Below, in pieces: positions 51,516 through 60,679 of a stretch of DNA of 64,000 bases; position 1 is the first letter of the stretch, and each line of letters opens with the position of its first letter. Source of the stretch: Gammaproteobacteria bacterium. Its GTDB lineage: Bacteria; Pseudomonadota; Gammaproteobacteria; Steroidobacterales; Rariloculaceae. The notes below the pieces were generated by a model. The model did no database searches. It saw only the letters and a list, made by a program, of their open reading frames with translations, and was not told where the DNA came from. The DNA lies in NCBI GenBank assembly GCA_017577365.1, contig PKRJ01000003.1:54518-118517 (forward strand), in the 5' to 3' direction. The translations under genes were made by a program, and so were the position numbers.

Positions 51516-51818
51516 ATGGGCAGAAAACTCTACGTCGGCAACCTGCCGTTCTCCGCCACCGAAGACGATCTCATCGAGAGGTTCTCGCCTTTCGGGCGGG
51601 TCGAGTCCGCGAAGCTGATCACCGACCGTGAGACCGGCCGCAGCAAGGGCTTCGGCTTCGTCGAGATGTCCAGCGATTCGGAGGCCCAGGCGGCCATCGA
51701 CAAGCTGAACGGCGCCGACTACAGCGGCCGTCCGATGACGGTCAACGAGGCTCGTCCGCAGAAGCCGCGCAATCACGGCGGCGGCGGACGCGGCGGCTAC
51801 GGCGGCAGTCGCTGGTAA
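51516..51818 (+). CDS. RRM-type glycine-rich RNA-binding protein
   Basis: A 100-residue protein with one RNA recognition motif: RNP2 as KLYVGNLPF and RNP1 as SKGFGFVEM, followed by a Gly/Arg-rich tail (GGGGRGGYGGSRW). Bacterial RRM proteins of this type bind single-stranded RNA and are often cold- or stress-induced. An excellent AGGAGGT site precedes the ATG. It is divergent from sodB and ends in a bidirectional terminator shared with def. Confidence 0.93.
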   Translation: MGRKLYVGNLPFSATEDDLIERFSPFGRVESAKLITDRETGRSKGFGFVEMSSDSEAQAAIDKLNGADYSGRPMTVNEARPQKPRNHGGGGRGGYGGSRW

Positions 51819-51841
51819 GCGCCGCTCCCGTATAGAGCTTC

Positions 51842-51896
51842 GGCCCGCCCGTCGGAGCCGCGAAGGTCGCCTTCGCGCTCCGGCCGGCGGGCCTTT
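51842..51896. terminator. Bidirectional terminator between the RRM gene and def
   Basis: A long hairpin with arms GGCCCGCC...CGCGAAGG and CCTTCGCG...GGCGGGCC around a TCG loop is followed by TTT. It lies between two convergent stop codons and probably serves both genes. Confidence 0.75.
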
Positions 51897-51901
51897 CCGT
51901 T

Positions 51902-52447
51902 TCAGGCGGCTTGCCGCGGCGCGAGATAGCGCTCGTACTCGAGGTCGAATGCGAGCAGCCGCGAGTCCTTGATGCGGTCGATATAGAGCGTGCCGTCGAG
52001 GTGATCGAGCTCGTGCTGGAAGACGGTCGCGAGGAATCCGACGAGCTCCTTGGCATGCGGCTTGCCGTCGAGATCGACGTACTCCACCCGGACGTGCTGA
52101 GGCCGCTCGACATAACCGCGTAGACCCGGAATCGACAGGCAGCCTTCCCAGAAGCCCGCCGACGTCTCGTCGAGCACCTCGATCGTCGGATTCGCGAGCA
52201 CGGTCAGCGGAAGCGGCTCGACCACGCCGTAGCGGGTCGGCCCGCCGGGAATCTCGATGACCGCCAGGCGAATCGACTCGCCGATCTGCGGCGCCGCGAG
52301 CCCGATTCCGCCGTAGTCGTGCATCGTATCGATCATGTCGTCGACGAGCGCGCGGATCCGGTCGGACCCGAGCTCCTCGGGCGCGAGCGGACGCGCGCGC
52401 TGACGCAGGACCGGATGTCCCATCCGGAGCACTTTTCGAATCGCCAA
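51902..52447 (-). CDS. def: Peptide deformylase
   Basis: A 181-residue metalloenzyme that removes the formyl group from nascent N-formyl-Met. All three signatures are intact: GIGLAAPQIG, EGCLSIPG (metal Cys) and QHELDHLDG (HExxH). The TTG at 52447 is chosen as start because AAAGGAGG precedes it by six bases and it opens the standard AIRKVLRMGHPVLRQ sequence. Upstream in-frame ATGs give unconserved additions. Convergent with the RRM gene; the partner fmt is not adjacent, so it is possibly a second deformylase. Confidence 0.93.
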   Translation of the reverse strand: MAIRKVLRMGHPVLRQRARPLAPEELGSDRIRALVDDMIDTMHDYGGIGLAAPQIGESIRLAVIEIPGGPTRYGVVEPLPLTVLANPTIEVLDETSAGFWEGCLSIPGLRGYVERPQHVRVEYVDLDGKPHAKELVGFLATVFQHELDHLDGTLYIDRIKDSRLLAFDLEYERYLAPRQAA

Positions 52448-52647
52448 CCGCCGCCTCCTTTCGTCTCTCCTGCTCATCGTGCCACAGCGCGCCCGGCAAG
52501 AGCAGTAGCCACGGCGCGAGGACCGGTGTCCGTCGGACCCTGCGTCCATTTCGGATCGGACGTGAGCCTAATTCCGTGTTGAAATGTCTTCCGCCGCGGG
52601 CGGACGGCAGTCCGCCCGCGGCATCCATTTATCGATTCACGGAGATT

Positions 52648-55131
52648 ATGGCCAGCACCTTTCGACCGACGCCCCCGGCCCGCCTCGAGCCGGAGGCGCT
52701 ATACCGACGCTGCGACCCTGCGACGCTGTCGTTCACGACGACGGCCGAGCTCGAGGACCTCGACATCGCGGTCGGCCAGGACCGCGCGCTCGAGGCGCTC
52801 GACTTCGGCGTGCATATCCGTCAACACGGCTTCAACATCTTCGTCCTCGGCCCGTCCGGCAGTCACAGGCACGCCACCGTCGAGGAATTCCTGAAGCGCC
52901 ACGCGCCGCCGGTCGGCGATCCGTCGGACTGGTGCTACGTCAACAACTTCGACGACGAGCGCAAGCCGCTGACGCTGAAGCTCCCGCCGGGCAAGGGGTC
53001 GGCGCTGCGGCGCGACATGGAACGTCTCGTCGACGAGCTGCGTGAAGCCATTCCCGCCGCGTTCGAGAGCGAGCACTACCGCAACAGCGTCGCGGAGATC
53101 GACCAGGAGCTCGAGGACCGGCATCGCGCGTCGCTCGAGAGGCTGCAGCAGGAGGCGCGCCGCGAGAACGTCGGGCTGATGCGCACGCCGGCCGGCTTCG
53201 CGATCGCGCCGATTCGAAACGGCGAGCCGTTGACCGATCAGGAATTCGAGCGGCTTCCCGCCGACGAGCAGGAACGCACCCGTCAGGCGATGACCTCGAT
53301 CTCCGAGAAGCTCCGGCAGCACATCGAATCGATGCAGAACCTGCAAAAGGAGCGCCGCGAGCGGATCAAGGCGCTGAACCGGCACTTCACCGAGCTCGCC
53401 GCGGGCGCCGCGATCGACGCGCTGAAGGCGAAGTACGGCGAGTTCCCGCACGTCGTCCGTTACCTCGACCGTGTACGCGACGACGTGCTCGCGAACCCGC
53501 AATACGTCGCGCCGCCGGACATCGCTCAGATCGGTCCAATGCCTCCGTTCGTGCAGGGCGCGCGCCCCAGTCCCGCCGCGCAGCGCCTGCGGCGCTACGA
53601 GGTCAACGTCGTCGTCGATCACTCCGACGGCGCTACCGCGCCGATCGTCTACGAGCAGCACCCGAGCCTCTCGAATCTCGTCGGCCGCATCGAGCACACC
53701 GCTCAGTTCGGCGCGCTCGTCACGGACTTCACGATGATCCGCCCAGGCGCGCTTCATCGCGCGAACGGCGGATATCTGGTGCTCGACGCGGAACGCCTGC
53801 TGACCGAGCCGCTCGCGTGGACCGCGCTGAAGCGCGCGCTCTTCTCCGGCGAGATCCGCATCGAGACGCCGCTCGAGCTGCTGAGCCTCGTCACGACCGT
53901 CACGCTCGAGCCCGAGCCGGTGCCGCTCGACCTCAAGGTCGTGCTGATCGGCGAGCGGCTGACGTATTACCTGCTCTGCGAGCTCGACCCGGACTTCGCC
54001 GATCTGTTCAAGGTGGCGGCCGACTTCGAGAACCGCATCGACCGCAACGGCGAGAGCGCCGAGCTCTACAGCCGGCTGATCGCGTCCCTCGCGCGCCGCA
54101 ACAAGCTCCTGCCGCTGCGCGCCGATGCGGTCGCCCGCGTGATCGAGCATGCGTCGCGCTTGATCGGCGATGCGGAGAAACTCACGACGCGGTATCGCGA
54201 CATCGCGGACCTCGTGCGCGAGGCGAGCTTCTGGGCAGAGCGCGAAGGCGCACCCGTCATCGAGCGCCGGCACGTGCAGAAAGCCATCGACGCGCAGACG
54301 CGGCGTGTCGATCGTCTGCGCGAAGAGTTTCAAGAAGAAATCGAGCGCAACGATCTCCTGATCGACACTTCGGGCGCGAAGGTCGGTCAGGTCAACGGCC
54401 TTTCGGTGTTCAGCTTGGGCAGCTTTCAGTTCGGCCAGCCGACCCGCATCACGGCCAACGTGCGGATCGGCGACGGCCAGGTCGTCGACATCGAGCGCGA
54501 GATCGAGCTCGGCGGCGCGATCCATTCGAAAGGCGTGCTGATCCTTTCGGCGTATCTCGGCACGCGCTACGCGCAGGAGACGCCGCTGTCGATCCATGCG
54601 ACCCTCGTCTTCGAGCAGACCTACTCCGGCGTCGAAGGCGACAGCGCTTCCGTCGCCGAGACGTGCGCGCTGCTGTCGGCGATCTCGGGGCTCCCGATCA
54701 AGCAATCGCTCGCCGTCACCGGCTCGGTGAACCAGCACGGGCAGGTGCAGGTCATCGGAGGCGTCAACGAGAAGATCGAGGGCTTCTTCGATACCTGCAA
54801 GCGTCGGGGACTCACCGGCGAGCAAGGCGTGCTGATCCCGAAGGACAACGTGAAGCACCTGATGCTGCGCGAGGACGTCGTCGAGGCCGTGAGGCAGAAT
54901 CGGTTCCACGTGTATCCGATCTCGACGATCGACGAGGCGATCACCCTCCTCACCGGCGTCCCGGCCGGCGAGCGCGATGCGCGCGGCCGCTTCCCGCGCG
55001 GAAGCGTGAACTATCGCGTCGAGAAGCGCCTCAAGGAGCTCGCGGAGAAGCGCGAGGCCATGGCGCAAGAAATGCGCAAGGGCAAACGCGGCAAGGGCAA
55101 GACGAAGGTCGAGGAGCACGACGAAGAGTGA
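52648..55131 (+). CDS. Lon-like ATP-dependent protease (LonH/YcbZ type)
   Basis: An 827-residue AAA+ protease. The AAA part starts with an atypical Walker A, GPSGSHRHAT at 68-77, in which Arg74 replaces the usual Lys, as in many LonH/AAA_32 relatives. A coiled-coil insertion (about 135-260) follows. HRANGGYLVLDAERLL is the Walker B/sensor region near 370. The C-terminal S16 domain has the Ser666-Lys709 dyad (GDSASVAE and NEKIEGFF), 43 residues apart exactly as in Lon. ATG start at 52648. The next gene overlaps by GTGA. Confidence 0.88.
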   Translation: MASTFRPTPPARLEPEALYRRCDPATLSFTTTAELEDLDIAVGQDRALEALDFGVHIRQHGFNIFVLGPSGSHRHATVEEFLKRHAPPVGDPSDWCYVNNFDDERKPLTLKLPPGKGSALRRDMERLVDELREAIPAAFESEHYRNSVAEIDQELEDRHRASLERLQQEARRENVGLMRTPAGFAIAPIRNGEPLTDQEFERLPADEQERTRQAMTSISEKLRQHIESMQNLQKERRERIKALNRHFTELAAGAAIDALKAKYGEFPHVVRYLDRVRDDVLANPQYVAPPDIAQIGPMPPFVQGARPSPAAQRLRRYEVNVVVDHSDGATAPIVYEQHPSLSNLVGRIEHTAQFGALVTDFTMIRPGALHRANGGYLVLDAERLLTEPLAWTALKRALFSGEIRIETPLELLSLVTTVTLEPEPVPLDLKVVLIGERLTYYLLCELDPDFADLFKVAADFENRIDRNGESAELYSRLIASLARRNKLLPLRADAVARVIEHASRLIGDAEKLTTRYRDIADLVREASFWAEREGAPVIERRHVQKAIDAQTRRVDRLREEFQEEIERNDLLIDTSGAKVGQVNGLSVFSLGSFQFGQPTRITANVRIGDGQVVDIEREIELGGAIHSKGVLILSAYLGTRYAQETPLSIHATLVFEQTYSGVEGDSASVAETCALLSAISGLPIKQSLAVTGSVNQHGQVQVIGGVNEKIEGFFDTCKRRGLTGEQGVLIPKDNVKHLMLREDVVEAVRQNRFHVYPISTIDEAITLLTGVPAGERDARGRFPRGSVNYRVEKRLKELAEKREAMAQEMRKGKRGKGKTKVEEHDEE

Positions 55132-55988
55132 ACGAGAACATCGAGCGGCGCGCCGGGCGCATCCTGATCGCGTTGTCGGCCGAGGTCGAAACGCGCTTGT
55201 CGCTCGACGTTTACCGCTACCTGCTCGGCGACGCGCCGCCGACGTTCGTCGGTCTGCTCGTCGAGAACCCGCGCTTGATCGCACACGCGCGTGCGGCCTT
55301 GGCACGCGAGATCGTGCTCTCGGGGGTCGAGCGGCGGCTCGAGCCCGAATCGCTCGAGAGGCAGCTGCGCGCCCGCTGGTCGGAGCTGCGCCGATGGTTC
55401 GAGACCGAAAGCGCGAGGCTCGGCATCGCGGCGGAGGTCACGCTCGTGCGCGACGATCCGCGCCAGGCGCTCGCGAAGGCCATCGAGCGCGCCGATGCCC
55501 TCGTCGTCGAGCGCGATGCGGCGGCCGACGCTCTCGAGCTCTGGTCGAGCCTGACGCGCCCGGCGACGCTTCGCGCGCTGCTGCTCGCGCCGCCGCGCTG
55601 GCCGGTGGCGGGCGACGTCGTCGTGCTCGCCGATCCCGGTGCGCTCGCCGCGGACTCGGAGGCTCACCGAGCCTCCGAGATCGAAACCGCGCTGCGCCTC
55701 GCGCGCCGCACCGGAGCACCGCTCACCGTGCTCGCGACGGGCAGCGTCGACGAGAACGCGCGCGGTCGTCTCGCTCGCCACGCGCGGGAGTCCGGCGTGC
55801 GTCTCGCCGCAGTGATTCCGTTGCGCAGCGCAACGCTCGACGCGCTCGCGGACGCGGCGCGCCATGCAAGCGTGCTGATTCTGCCGAGCGGCATCTCGCC
55901 CGAGATCGCCGCGGCGGTCGCGACGCGGCTTCGCGGCGCGACGCTCCTGTGGCGGTCGACCGCGAGCCCGCCCGAGGCGCGCACGTAG
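55128..55988 (+). CDS. Hypothetical protein with tandem Usp-like halves, coupled to the Lon-like protease
   Basis: A 286-residue soluble protein. Two halves, about 1-140 and 150-280, each look like a beta-alpha nucleotide-binding fold of the universal-stress type (GRILIALSAEVETRLSLDV; GDVVVLADPG, then a C-terminal helix-strand ASVLILPSG). I see no classical UspA G-x2-G-x9-G motif, so ATP binding is doubtful. Its GTG start lies in the stop of the protease gene, so it is probably an adaptor or regulator of that protease, which is inference. Family not firmly recognised. Confidence 0.65.
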   Translation: MNENIERRAGRILIALSAEVETRLSLDVYRYLLGDAPPTFVGLLVENPRLIAHARAALAREIVLSGVERRLEPESLERQLRARWSELRRWFETESARLGIAAEVTLVRDDPRQALAKAIERADALVVERDAAADALELWSSLTRPATLRALLLAPPRWPVAGDVVVLADPGALAADSEAHRASEIETALRLARRTGAPLTVLATGSVDENARGRLARHARESGVRLAAVIPLRSATLDALADAARHASVLILPSGISPEIAAAVATRLRGATLLWRSTASPPEART

Positions 55989-56033
55989 ATTCCGCGGTGG
56001 CGCGCCCTCCCGTCCGAGCGCTAACTTTAGGGC

Positions 56034-56681
56034 GTGGACCGCTCAGCGCTCATCGTCGTCGACGTCCAGCTCGATTTTCTGCCGGGCGGCGCGCTCGCCG
56101 TGCGCGGCAGCGACGAGATTCTCGCGCCGCTCGACGCGCTGCTGCGATCGAACCGTTTCCCGCTCGTCGTCGCAACGCAGGACTGGCATCCCCCCGGGCA
56201 CGTCTCGTTCGCATCTTCGCATCCCGGGCGGCGTCCTTTCGACACGATCGACCTCTACGGACACGAGCAGATACTCTGGCCGGATCACTGCATCCAAGAT
56301 ACCCCGGGGGCGAGCCTCCATCCGGACCTGCCGTGGCGCTACGCGACCGCGATCATTCGCAAAGGCGCCGACGGCGACGTCGATTCGTATAGCGCGTTCA
56401 GGAACAACTGGAACGCGGCCGGCAAGCGGCCGCCGACCGGGCTCGCGGGATACCTGCGCGAACGCGGCGTCGAGCGGATCTTCATATGCGGGCTCGCGCG
56501 CGACTTCTGCGTGAAGTGGACGGCGGAAGACGCCGTCGATCTCGGCTTCGAGACAACGATCATTTGGGATCTCACGCGCGCCGTCGATCCGTCGTCCGAC
56601 GGCGCGGCGTGCCGAAGCCGCGGCATCACGCTGATCCAGTCCAGGACGTTGCTCGACGCATCCGCCGGGCCGATGCGATGA
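56034..56681 (+). CDS. pncA: Nicotinamidase
   Basis: A 215-residue isochorismatase-fold amidase that converts nicotinamide to nicotinate. The catalytic Asp is in VVDVQLDFLPGG, the Lys in IIRKGADGDVDSYSAF and the Cys in GLARDFCVKWTAEDAVDLG. The metal-binding Asp/His residues lie in ATQDWHPPGHVSFASSHPG. GTG start. The stop overlaps the ATG of pncB, coupling the two steps of nicotinamide salvage into NAD. Confidence 0.94.
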   Translation: MDRSALIVVDVQLDFLPGGALAVRGSDEILAPLDALLRSNRFPLVVATQDWHPPGHVSFASSHPGRRPFDTIDLYGHEQILWPDHCIQDTPGASLHPDLPWRYATAIIRKGADGDVDSYSAFRNNWNAAGKRPPTGLAGYLRERGVERIFICGLARDFCVKWTAEDAVDLGFETTIIWDLTRAVDPSSDGAACRSRGITLIQSRTLLDASAGPMR

Positions 56682-58033
56682 CGCCGCGCACGAGTTTCGC
56701 GCTGTCGAGCCCGCTGCTCACGGACCTCTACCAGCTCACGATGCTGCAGTCGTACTTCGACGGCGGCATGCGCGGAGAGGCCGTATTCGAGTTCTTCGTG
56801 CGGCGCCTTCCGCCGACGCGAAACTTCCTCGTCGCGGCGGGTCTCGAGCAGCTCGTGGATTACCTCACGTCGCTCCGCTTCGACGCGGCGGACCTCGAGC
56901 ATCTCGCCGCGACGGGCCTCTTCCACGATCGTTTCCTCGCCGAGCTCGAGCGGCTGCGCTTCACCGGCGACGTCGATGCGATGCCGGAGGGCACGATCTG
57001 CTTTCCGAACGAGCCGATCGTGCGCGTGACGGCGCCGCTGCCGGAAGCGCAATTCGTCGAGACGCGCCTCATCAATCTCTTGCACTTCCAGACGATGATC
57101 GCGTCGAAGGCCGCCCGTTTCGTGCTCGCCGCGCGCGGCAAAGGGCTCGTCGATTTCGGTTTTCGGCGCGCTCACGGCGCCGAGGCCGGCGTGCTCGCGG
57201 CACGCGCCTGTTATCTCGCGGGCTTCGACGGCACGGCCACGGTCCTCGCCAATCCGCTGTTCGGGATTCCGATCTTCGGGACCATGGCGCATTCGTACAT
57301 CGAAGCGCACGAGTCCGAGATCGCGGCATTCGAGCACTTCGTACGGGACTATCGCGGCAACGCCGTGCTGCTGATCGACACGTACGACACCGAGGCGGCC
57401 GCCGAACGCGTCGTCGAGCTCGCCAAGCGCCTCGTCGGGCAACGACGTTCCATCGCGTCCGTCCGCATCGACAGCGGTAATCTCGACGCCCTGTCGCGCT
57501 CCGTGAGGAGAATTCTCGATCGCGCGCCGGGCGCGCGGATCGGCATCTTCGTCAGCGGCGGCCTCGACGAGCACGACGTCGCTCGGCTCTTGGAGAACGG
57601 CGCGCCGATCGACGGCTTCGGCATCGGCACGGCCCTCGACGTGTCGAGCGATGCGCCTTCGCTCGATTGCGCGTACAAGCTTCAGGAGTACCAAGGCCGT
57701 CCGCGCGGCAAGCGTTCGCCGGGCAAGGCGACCCTGCCGGGCCGCAAGCAAGTCTTCAGGCGTTACACGGCGGACGGCCGGTTCGAGCGCGATATCGTCG
57801 CGCTCGTCGACGATCCGCAGGACGGCGAGCCGTTGCTCGTGCCGGTGATGAGGAACGGGAAGCCGATCGCGGAGCCGCACGGCGGGCTCGACGAGGCGCG
57901 CCGCCGTTGCCGGGAGAGCCTCGAGCGCCTGCCGCAAGCATACGCGTCGCTCGACCGCGCGCCGCCCTTCCCGGTCGAGATCGATCCCGCGATCGAACGC
58001 CTCGCCGCGCAGATTCGCGCCACGTCGACGTGA
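56678..58033 (+). CDS. pncB: Nicotinate phosphoribosyltransferase
   Basis: A 451-residue enzyme using PRPP and ATP to make nicotinate mononucleotide. Family landmarks are LLTDLYQLTMLQSYFDGGM, DFGFRRAHGAEAGVLAARA, GTMAHSYIEAH and the phosphate loop region FVSGGLDEHDVARLLENGAP. It belongs to the longer bacterial NAPRTase branch. ATG start in the ATGA overlap with pncA, so the two are translationally coupled. Confidence 0.93.
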   Translation: MTPRTSFALSSPLLTDLYQLTMLQSYFDGGMRGEAVFEFFVRRLPPTRNFLVAAGLEQLVDYLTSLRFDAADLEHLAATGLFHDRFLAELERLRFTGDVDAMPEGTICFPNEPIVRVTAPLPEAQFVETRLINLLHFQTMIASKAARFVLAARGKGLVDFGFRRAHGAEAGVLAARACYLAGFDGTATVLANPLFGIPIFGTMAHSYIEAHESEIAAFEHFVRDYRGNAVLLIDTYDTEAAAERVVELAKRLVGQRRSIASVRIDSGNLDALSRSVRRILDRAPGARIGIFVSGGLDEHDVARLLENGAPIDGFGIGTALDVSSDAPSLDCAYKLQEYQGRPRGKRSPGKATLPGRKQVFRRYTADGRFERDIVALVDDPQDGEPLLVPVMRNGKPIAEPHGGLDEARRRCRESLERLPQAYASLDRAPPFPVEIDPAIERLAAQIRATST

Positions 58034-58472
58034 TCGGCTCGCCGACGCGATCGCCTCGGTTCTGCGATGCTCTCTCGAGACTGTCGCTGCGGCGAGGACG
58101 CCGTCGTTCCTCTTCTCCGCACGACTTCGCCGGCGCGTGGGAGACCCATCGTCGCCGCGCGACGACAGTTGTCGCCAACTGGCGAATCATGCTAGATAGC
58201 GCAAGGATTTATCGGCCAAATTGCATTTCTTGCATTCAGTCGTAAGCGCACCGGCGGGTCGCACTCAGCCGCCGTTGACGTGCTCACGGCCGTGTGCGGG
58301 GGCGAAGGCTTCGGGAGGCGCACCCGCGATACACCGCGCGTCGATTCGCCGCGGCGGCGTACCGGCGTGCCCGACGGGCCGTCTGGCAACTTGGCTGCTC
58401 GTGGTCGGCCCCTTCTGGGGCGGTTTCAAGTAGCAAACTATGGCGGTGCAGCGGCACCCAGGGGGCTCAGCG
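58034..58472. other. 439-base gap between pncB and the bactofilin gene
   Basis: No credible gene. It contains an inverted repeat CAGTTG-TCGC-CAACTG near 58165-58185 and a direct repeat TTGCATT-TC-TTGCATT near 58222-58238, within a locally AT-richer stretch likely to be the bactofilin promoter. The remainder is GC-rich without clear structure. Confidence 0.35.
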
Positions 58473-59036
58473 ATGTTCGATATCGGCAAGAAGGGCGCAG
58501 ACAAGGGTCAGGACGCAGGCTCGAGGGAAAGCGCATCCCACGTCCCGGCCGACGCGCCGGCCGTGCGGCGCGCCCCGTCGCGCGAAGCAGCCGTGATCGG
58601 TCCGTCGATCCATATCGACGGCGACCTGCGCGGCGAGGAGGACCTGATCATCGAGGGCGAGGTCAACGGCACCGTGATGCTGCGGAACAACAGCCTCACG
58701 ATCGGTCCGCAGGGTAAGGTCAGCGCGGACGTGTACGCGCACTCGATCTACGTCGAGGGCTACATGGAAGGCGATCTGTACGGCTCGGAGCGCGTGTGCA
58801 TTCGCAAGAGCGCGCAGGTCCGCGGCAACATCACTTCGCCGCGAGTCAGCCTAGACGACGGCGCGCGATTCAAAGGCACCATCGAGATGGATCCGCAGGC
58901 CGTCGAGGCGGCGCTCGGCAAGCGCCGAAGCGCGGGCCAGCCCGTGCCACCTTCCTCGAACGATGCAAAAGGTCCAGCCACTCCGGTGAAGCCGGGCGAG
59001 GTGAAGCCCGAGGCGTTATCCGGCGTGAAGCGCTGA
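58473..59036 (+). CDS. Bactofilin (polymer-forming cytoskeletal protein)
   Basis: A 187-residue protein whose centre (residues ~45-150) is a right-handed beta-helix of short repeats: GPSIHIDGDLRGEEDLIIEG, GTVMLRNNSLTIGPQG, then AHSIYVEGYMEGDLYGSERV. Flanking termini are disordered and Lys/Pro-rich. Bactofilins polymerise without nucleotides and localise cell-wall or pilus machinery. I prefer the second ATG (58473), with AGGGGG six bases upstream, over the ATG 33 bases earlier. A hairpin follows the stop. Confidence 0.92.
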   Translation: MFDIGKKGADKGQDAGSRESASHVPADAPAVRRAPSREAAVIGPSIHIDGDLRGEEDLIIEGEVNGTVMLRNNSLTIGPQGKVSADVYAHSIYVEGYMEGDLYGSERVCIRKSAQVRGNITSPRVSLDDGARFKGTIEMDPQAVEAALGKRRSAGQPVPPSSNDAKGPATPVKPGEVKPEALSGVKR

Positions 59037-59069
59037 CCCCTACTGCTCCGAACGCGCTACACTTCGACG

Positions 59070-59104
59070 CTACCGTCCGCCGGGCAACCCGCCCGGCACG
59101 GTAG
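59070..59104 (+). terminator. Hairpin downstream of bactofilin
   Basis: Nested stems CTACCGT/ACGGTAG and GCCGGGC/GCCCGGC form a compact hairpin 34 bases after the bactofilin stop, with TCTTT soon after. Probable terminator. Confidence 0.55.
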
Positions 59105-59147
59105 CCGTCTTTCCGAAAGAACAGCCGATTGACGAGCGAATGACACC

Positions 59148-59759
59148 GTGAAGGTCTCCGGTCGCTCCGCCGCACCCGTTCAGCCCGCCGGCACGGAGCC
59201 GTTGAATGCGCCGCTTTTCGCGTCGCTGATCGAACGGCTCGAAGCGGCCGAGGAACGCTGCGTCGTGCTCGACCTCGGAGCCGCGCGCACCGAGACGCTC
59301 GCGCTGTTCGCGCGCTTTCGCGCACGGCTCGATATCGTCGATCTCGGCGAGAGCCTCGACCTGCTCGACGTCGATGAGCCGGACGTGCTGCGCGAGAACA
59401 TCGAGCGCGTGCTGCCGCCGAGACGCCCCGAGAAGGCGCACCTGGTCCTCTGCTGGGATCTGCTGAACTACTTGAAGCGCCCGGCCCTCACGGCGTTCAT
59501 GAGCGCCGTCGCGGACCGCGCGAGGCGCGGCGCCTTCGCGCACGCGCTGATCGCGTACTCGTCGAGCCGCATGCCGATCAAGCCGGCGTGCTTCGTGCCC
59601 GTCGACGGGCAACGGCTACTCAACGTGTCGCCGCCGATGCCCGAGCGTGACGCACCGCGCTACTCGCCCGAGGATCTCGCGAACTGCTTGCCGGGCTACA
59701 CGGTCGAGCGGGCGCGGCTGCTGCGCAACGGCATGCAGGAGTATCTGTTCAGGCTTTGA
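59148..59759 (+). CDS. Methyltransferase-like protein of unknown substrate
   Basis: A 203-residue protein with a weak class I SAM-methyltransferase pattern: VVLDLGAARTETLALFARF replaces the glycine-rich motif I, and AHLVLCWDLLNYLKRPALTA resembles motif IV/post-IV. The motif-I glycines are mostly lost, so SAM binding is uncertain. GTG start. It follows the bactofilin gene on the same strand by 111 bases, with a hairpin between. The family is not recognised further. Confidence 0.6.
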   Translation: MKVSGRSAAPVQPAGTEPLNAPLFASLIERLEAAEERCVVLDLGAARTETLALFARFRARLDIVDLGESLDLLDVDEPDVLRENIERVLPPRRPEKAHLVLCWDLLNYLKRPALTAFMSAVADRARRGAFAHALIAYSSSRMPIKPACFVPVDGQRLLNVSPPMPERDAPRYSPEDLANCLPGYTVERARLLRNGMQEYLFRL

Positions 59760-60507
59760 GCCTCGCCTGACGCCGCAGATCCTCATGCGGCGGCCGGACC
59801 GGGATCGTCTCCGTTCGGATCGTCATGCGGATACTCGGCTCTTCGCCGCTGCTTCGTTCTTAGCGGAACGACGACGCCGCGCGTTTCCTGCTTGTCGTTC
59901 CCGGAAAGCGCCGGCCTCGACTCGATGGTCCTCGCGTCGACCTTACGCCCTTCGCGCTCGCTCGAATCGTCCTTGCACACTTTGTTTCTCCGAATCCGCC
60001 TCGTCCGAAAGGGTTTTCGCCTCTTTCGGAACACCGCTACGAATGGGATCGCGCGCAGATCACTACGCGGTGAAGGTGCAAGCCCCGGGCGACGGCGACG
60101 CGCTCGCGTCGGCGCCCGGGGTCAGGCGCGTGCGAGCAGCTTGCCGGCGCATCGATCGAAGCGTTTCGGGAGAACACAAGCCATGGGACTATGCTCCCTA
60201 ATGTGCCTTGGGCCGTCAAACTCCACATCGTAGCCGCTAGGGCCCCGGAGCGGGCATCGATTTCCCCGGCGCATCCGATTGCGCTTATCGCCGAGACCGT
60301 CGTCGAAATGCCGAATGAGATCGCGACATCGATCGCTATCGATGGGTGAGAGCTTCTCAAGCTTCGGTGACGTGGCGAGGTACGCACCGAGTGCAAGCAA
60401 TTTCTGCTGATCAGCGAAATGCTACGTGCACCGGACAAGATCGCGTCGCCCGGCGAGACCGGCGTCCCCGGACTAGCGGACGCAAGGGAAGGCAATTGGG
60501 AGGATCA
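59760..60507. other. 748-base gap beside tRNA-Thr with possible gene remnant
   Basis: The longest gene-poor stretch. No frame has a convincing start, ribosome site and family match. On the minus strand, 60122-60418 reads a protein-like segment (LADQQ-like start as HFADQQKLLALGAYLATSPK, then DSDRCRDLIRHFDDGLGDKR) that has no start codon in place, is locally less GC-rich than its neighbours, and decays into unconserved sequence. It may be a remnant of an inserted element. An 83-codon basic frame at 59783-60034 is doubtful. Confidence 0.3.
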
Positions 60508-60583
60508 TGGTGCCGGTGGAGGGACTCGAACCCCCGACCCACGCATTACGAATGCGTTGCTCTACCAGCTGAGCTACACCGGC
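60508..60583 (-). tRNA. tRNA-Thr (anticodon CGT)
   Basis: Read on the minus strand the 76 bases fold as a standard tRNA. Acceptor GCCGGTG pairs with CACCGGC, D-arm GCTC/GAGC with loop AGCTGGTA, anticodon stem ACGCA/TGCGT with loop TTCGTAA giving CGT at positions 34-36, and T-loop TTCGAGT. CCA is encoded. The CGT anticodon reads ACG threonine codons, and the sequence resembles E. coli threonine tRNAs. It lies downstream of the Fur-family gene on the same strand. Confidence 0.96.
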
Positions 60584-60679
60584 CTTCTTGGAAGGCAGCG
60601 TTTGGAGCGCGCAATTCTAGCCGATTGTCGGCCGTAGTCGAGTGATTTCTGCGTTGCGGAGCCGATCCGTCGGCGCGCG

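Noticed and set aside
52699..55305. 868-codon minus-strand frame opposite the Lon-like protease
   Set aside because: Antisense shadow of a protein with an intact catalytic dyad. Composition is Arg/Ala/Leu-rich and no fold is recognised.
58280..58717. Plus-strand frame upstream of and overlapping bactofilin
   Set aside because: Out of frame with the clear beta-helix protein and Arg-rich throughout.
59783..60034. 83-codon basic frame on the minus strand
   Set aside because: GTG start without a ribosome site, highly charged low-complexity product, no family. Kept only as part of the gap note.
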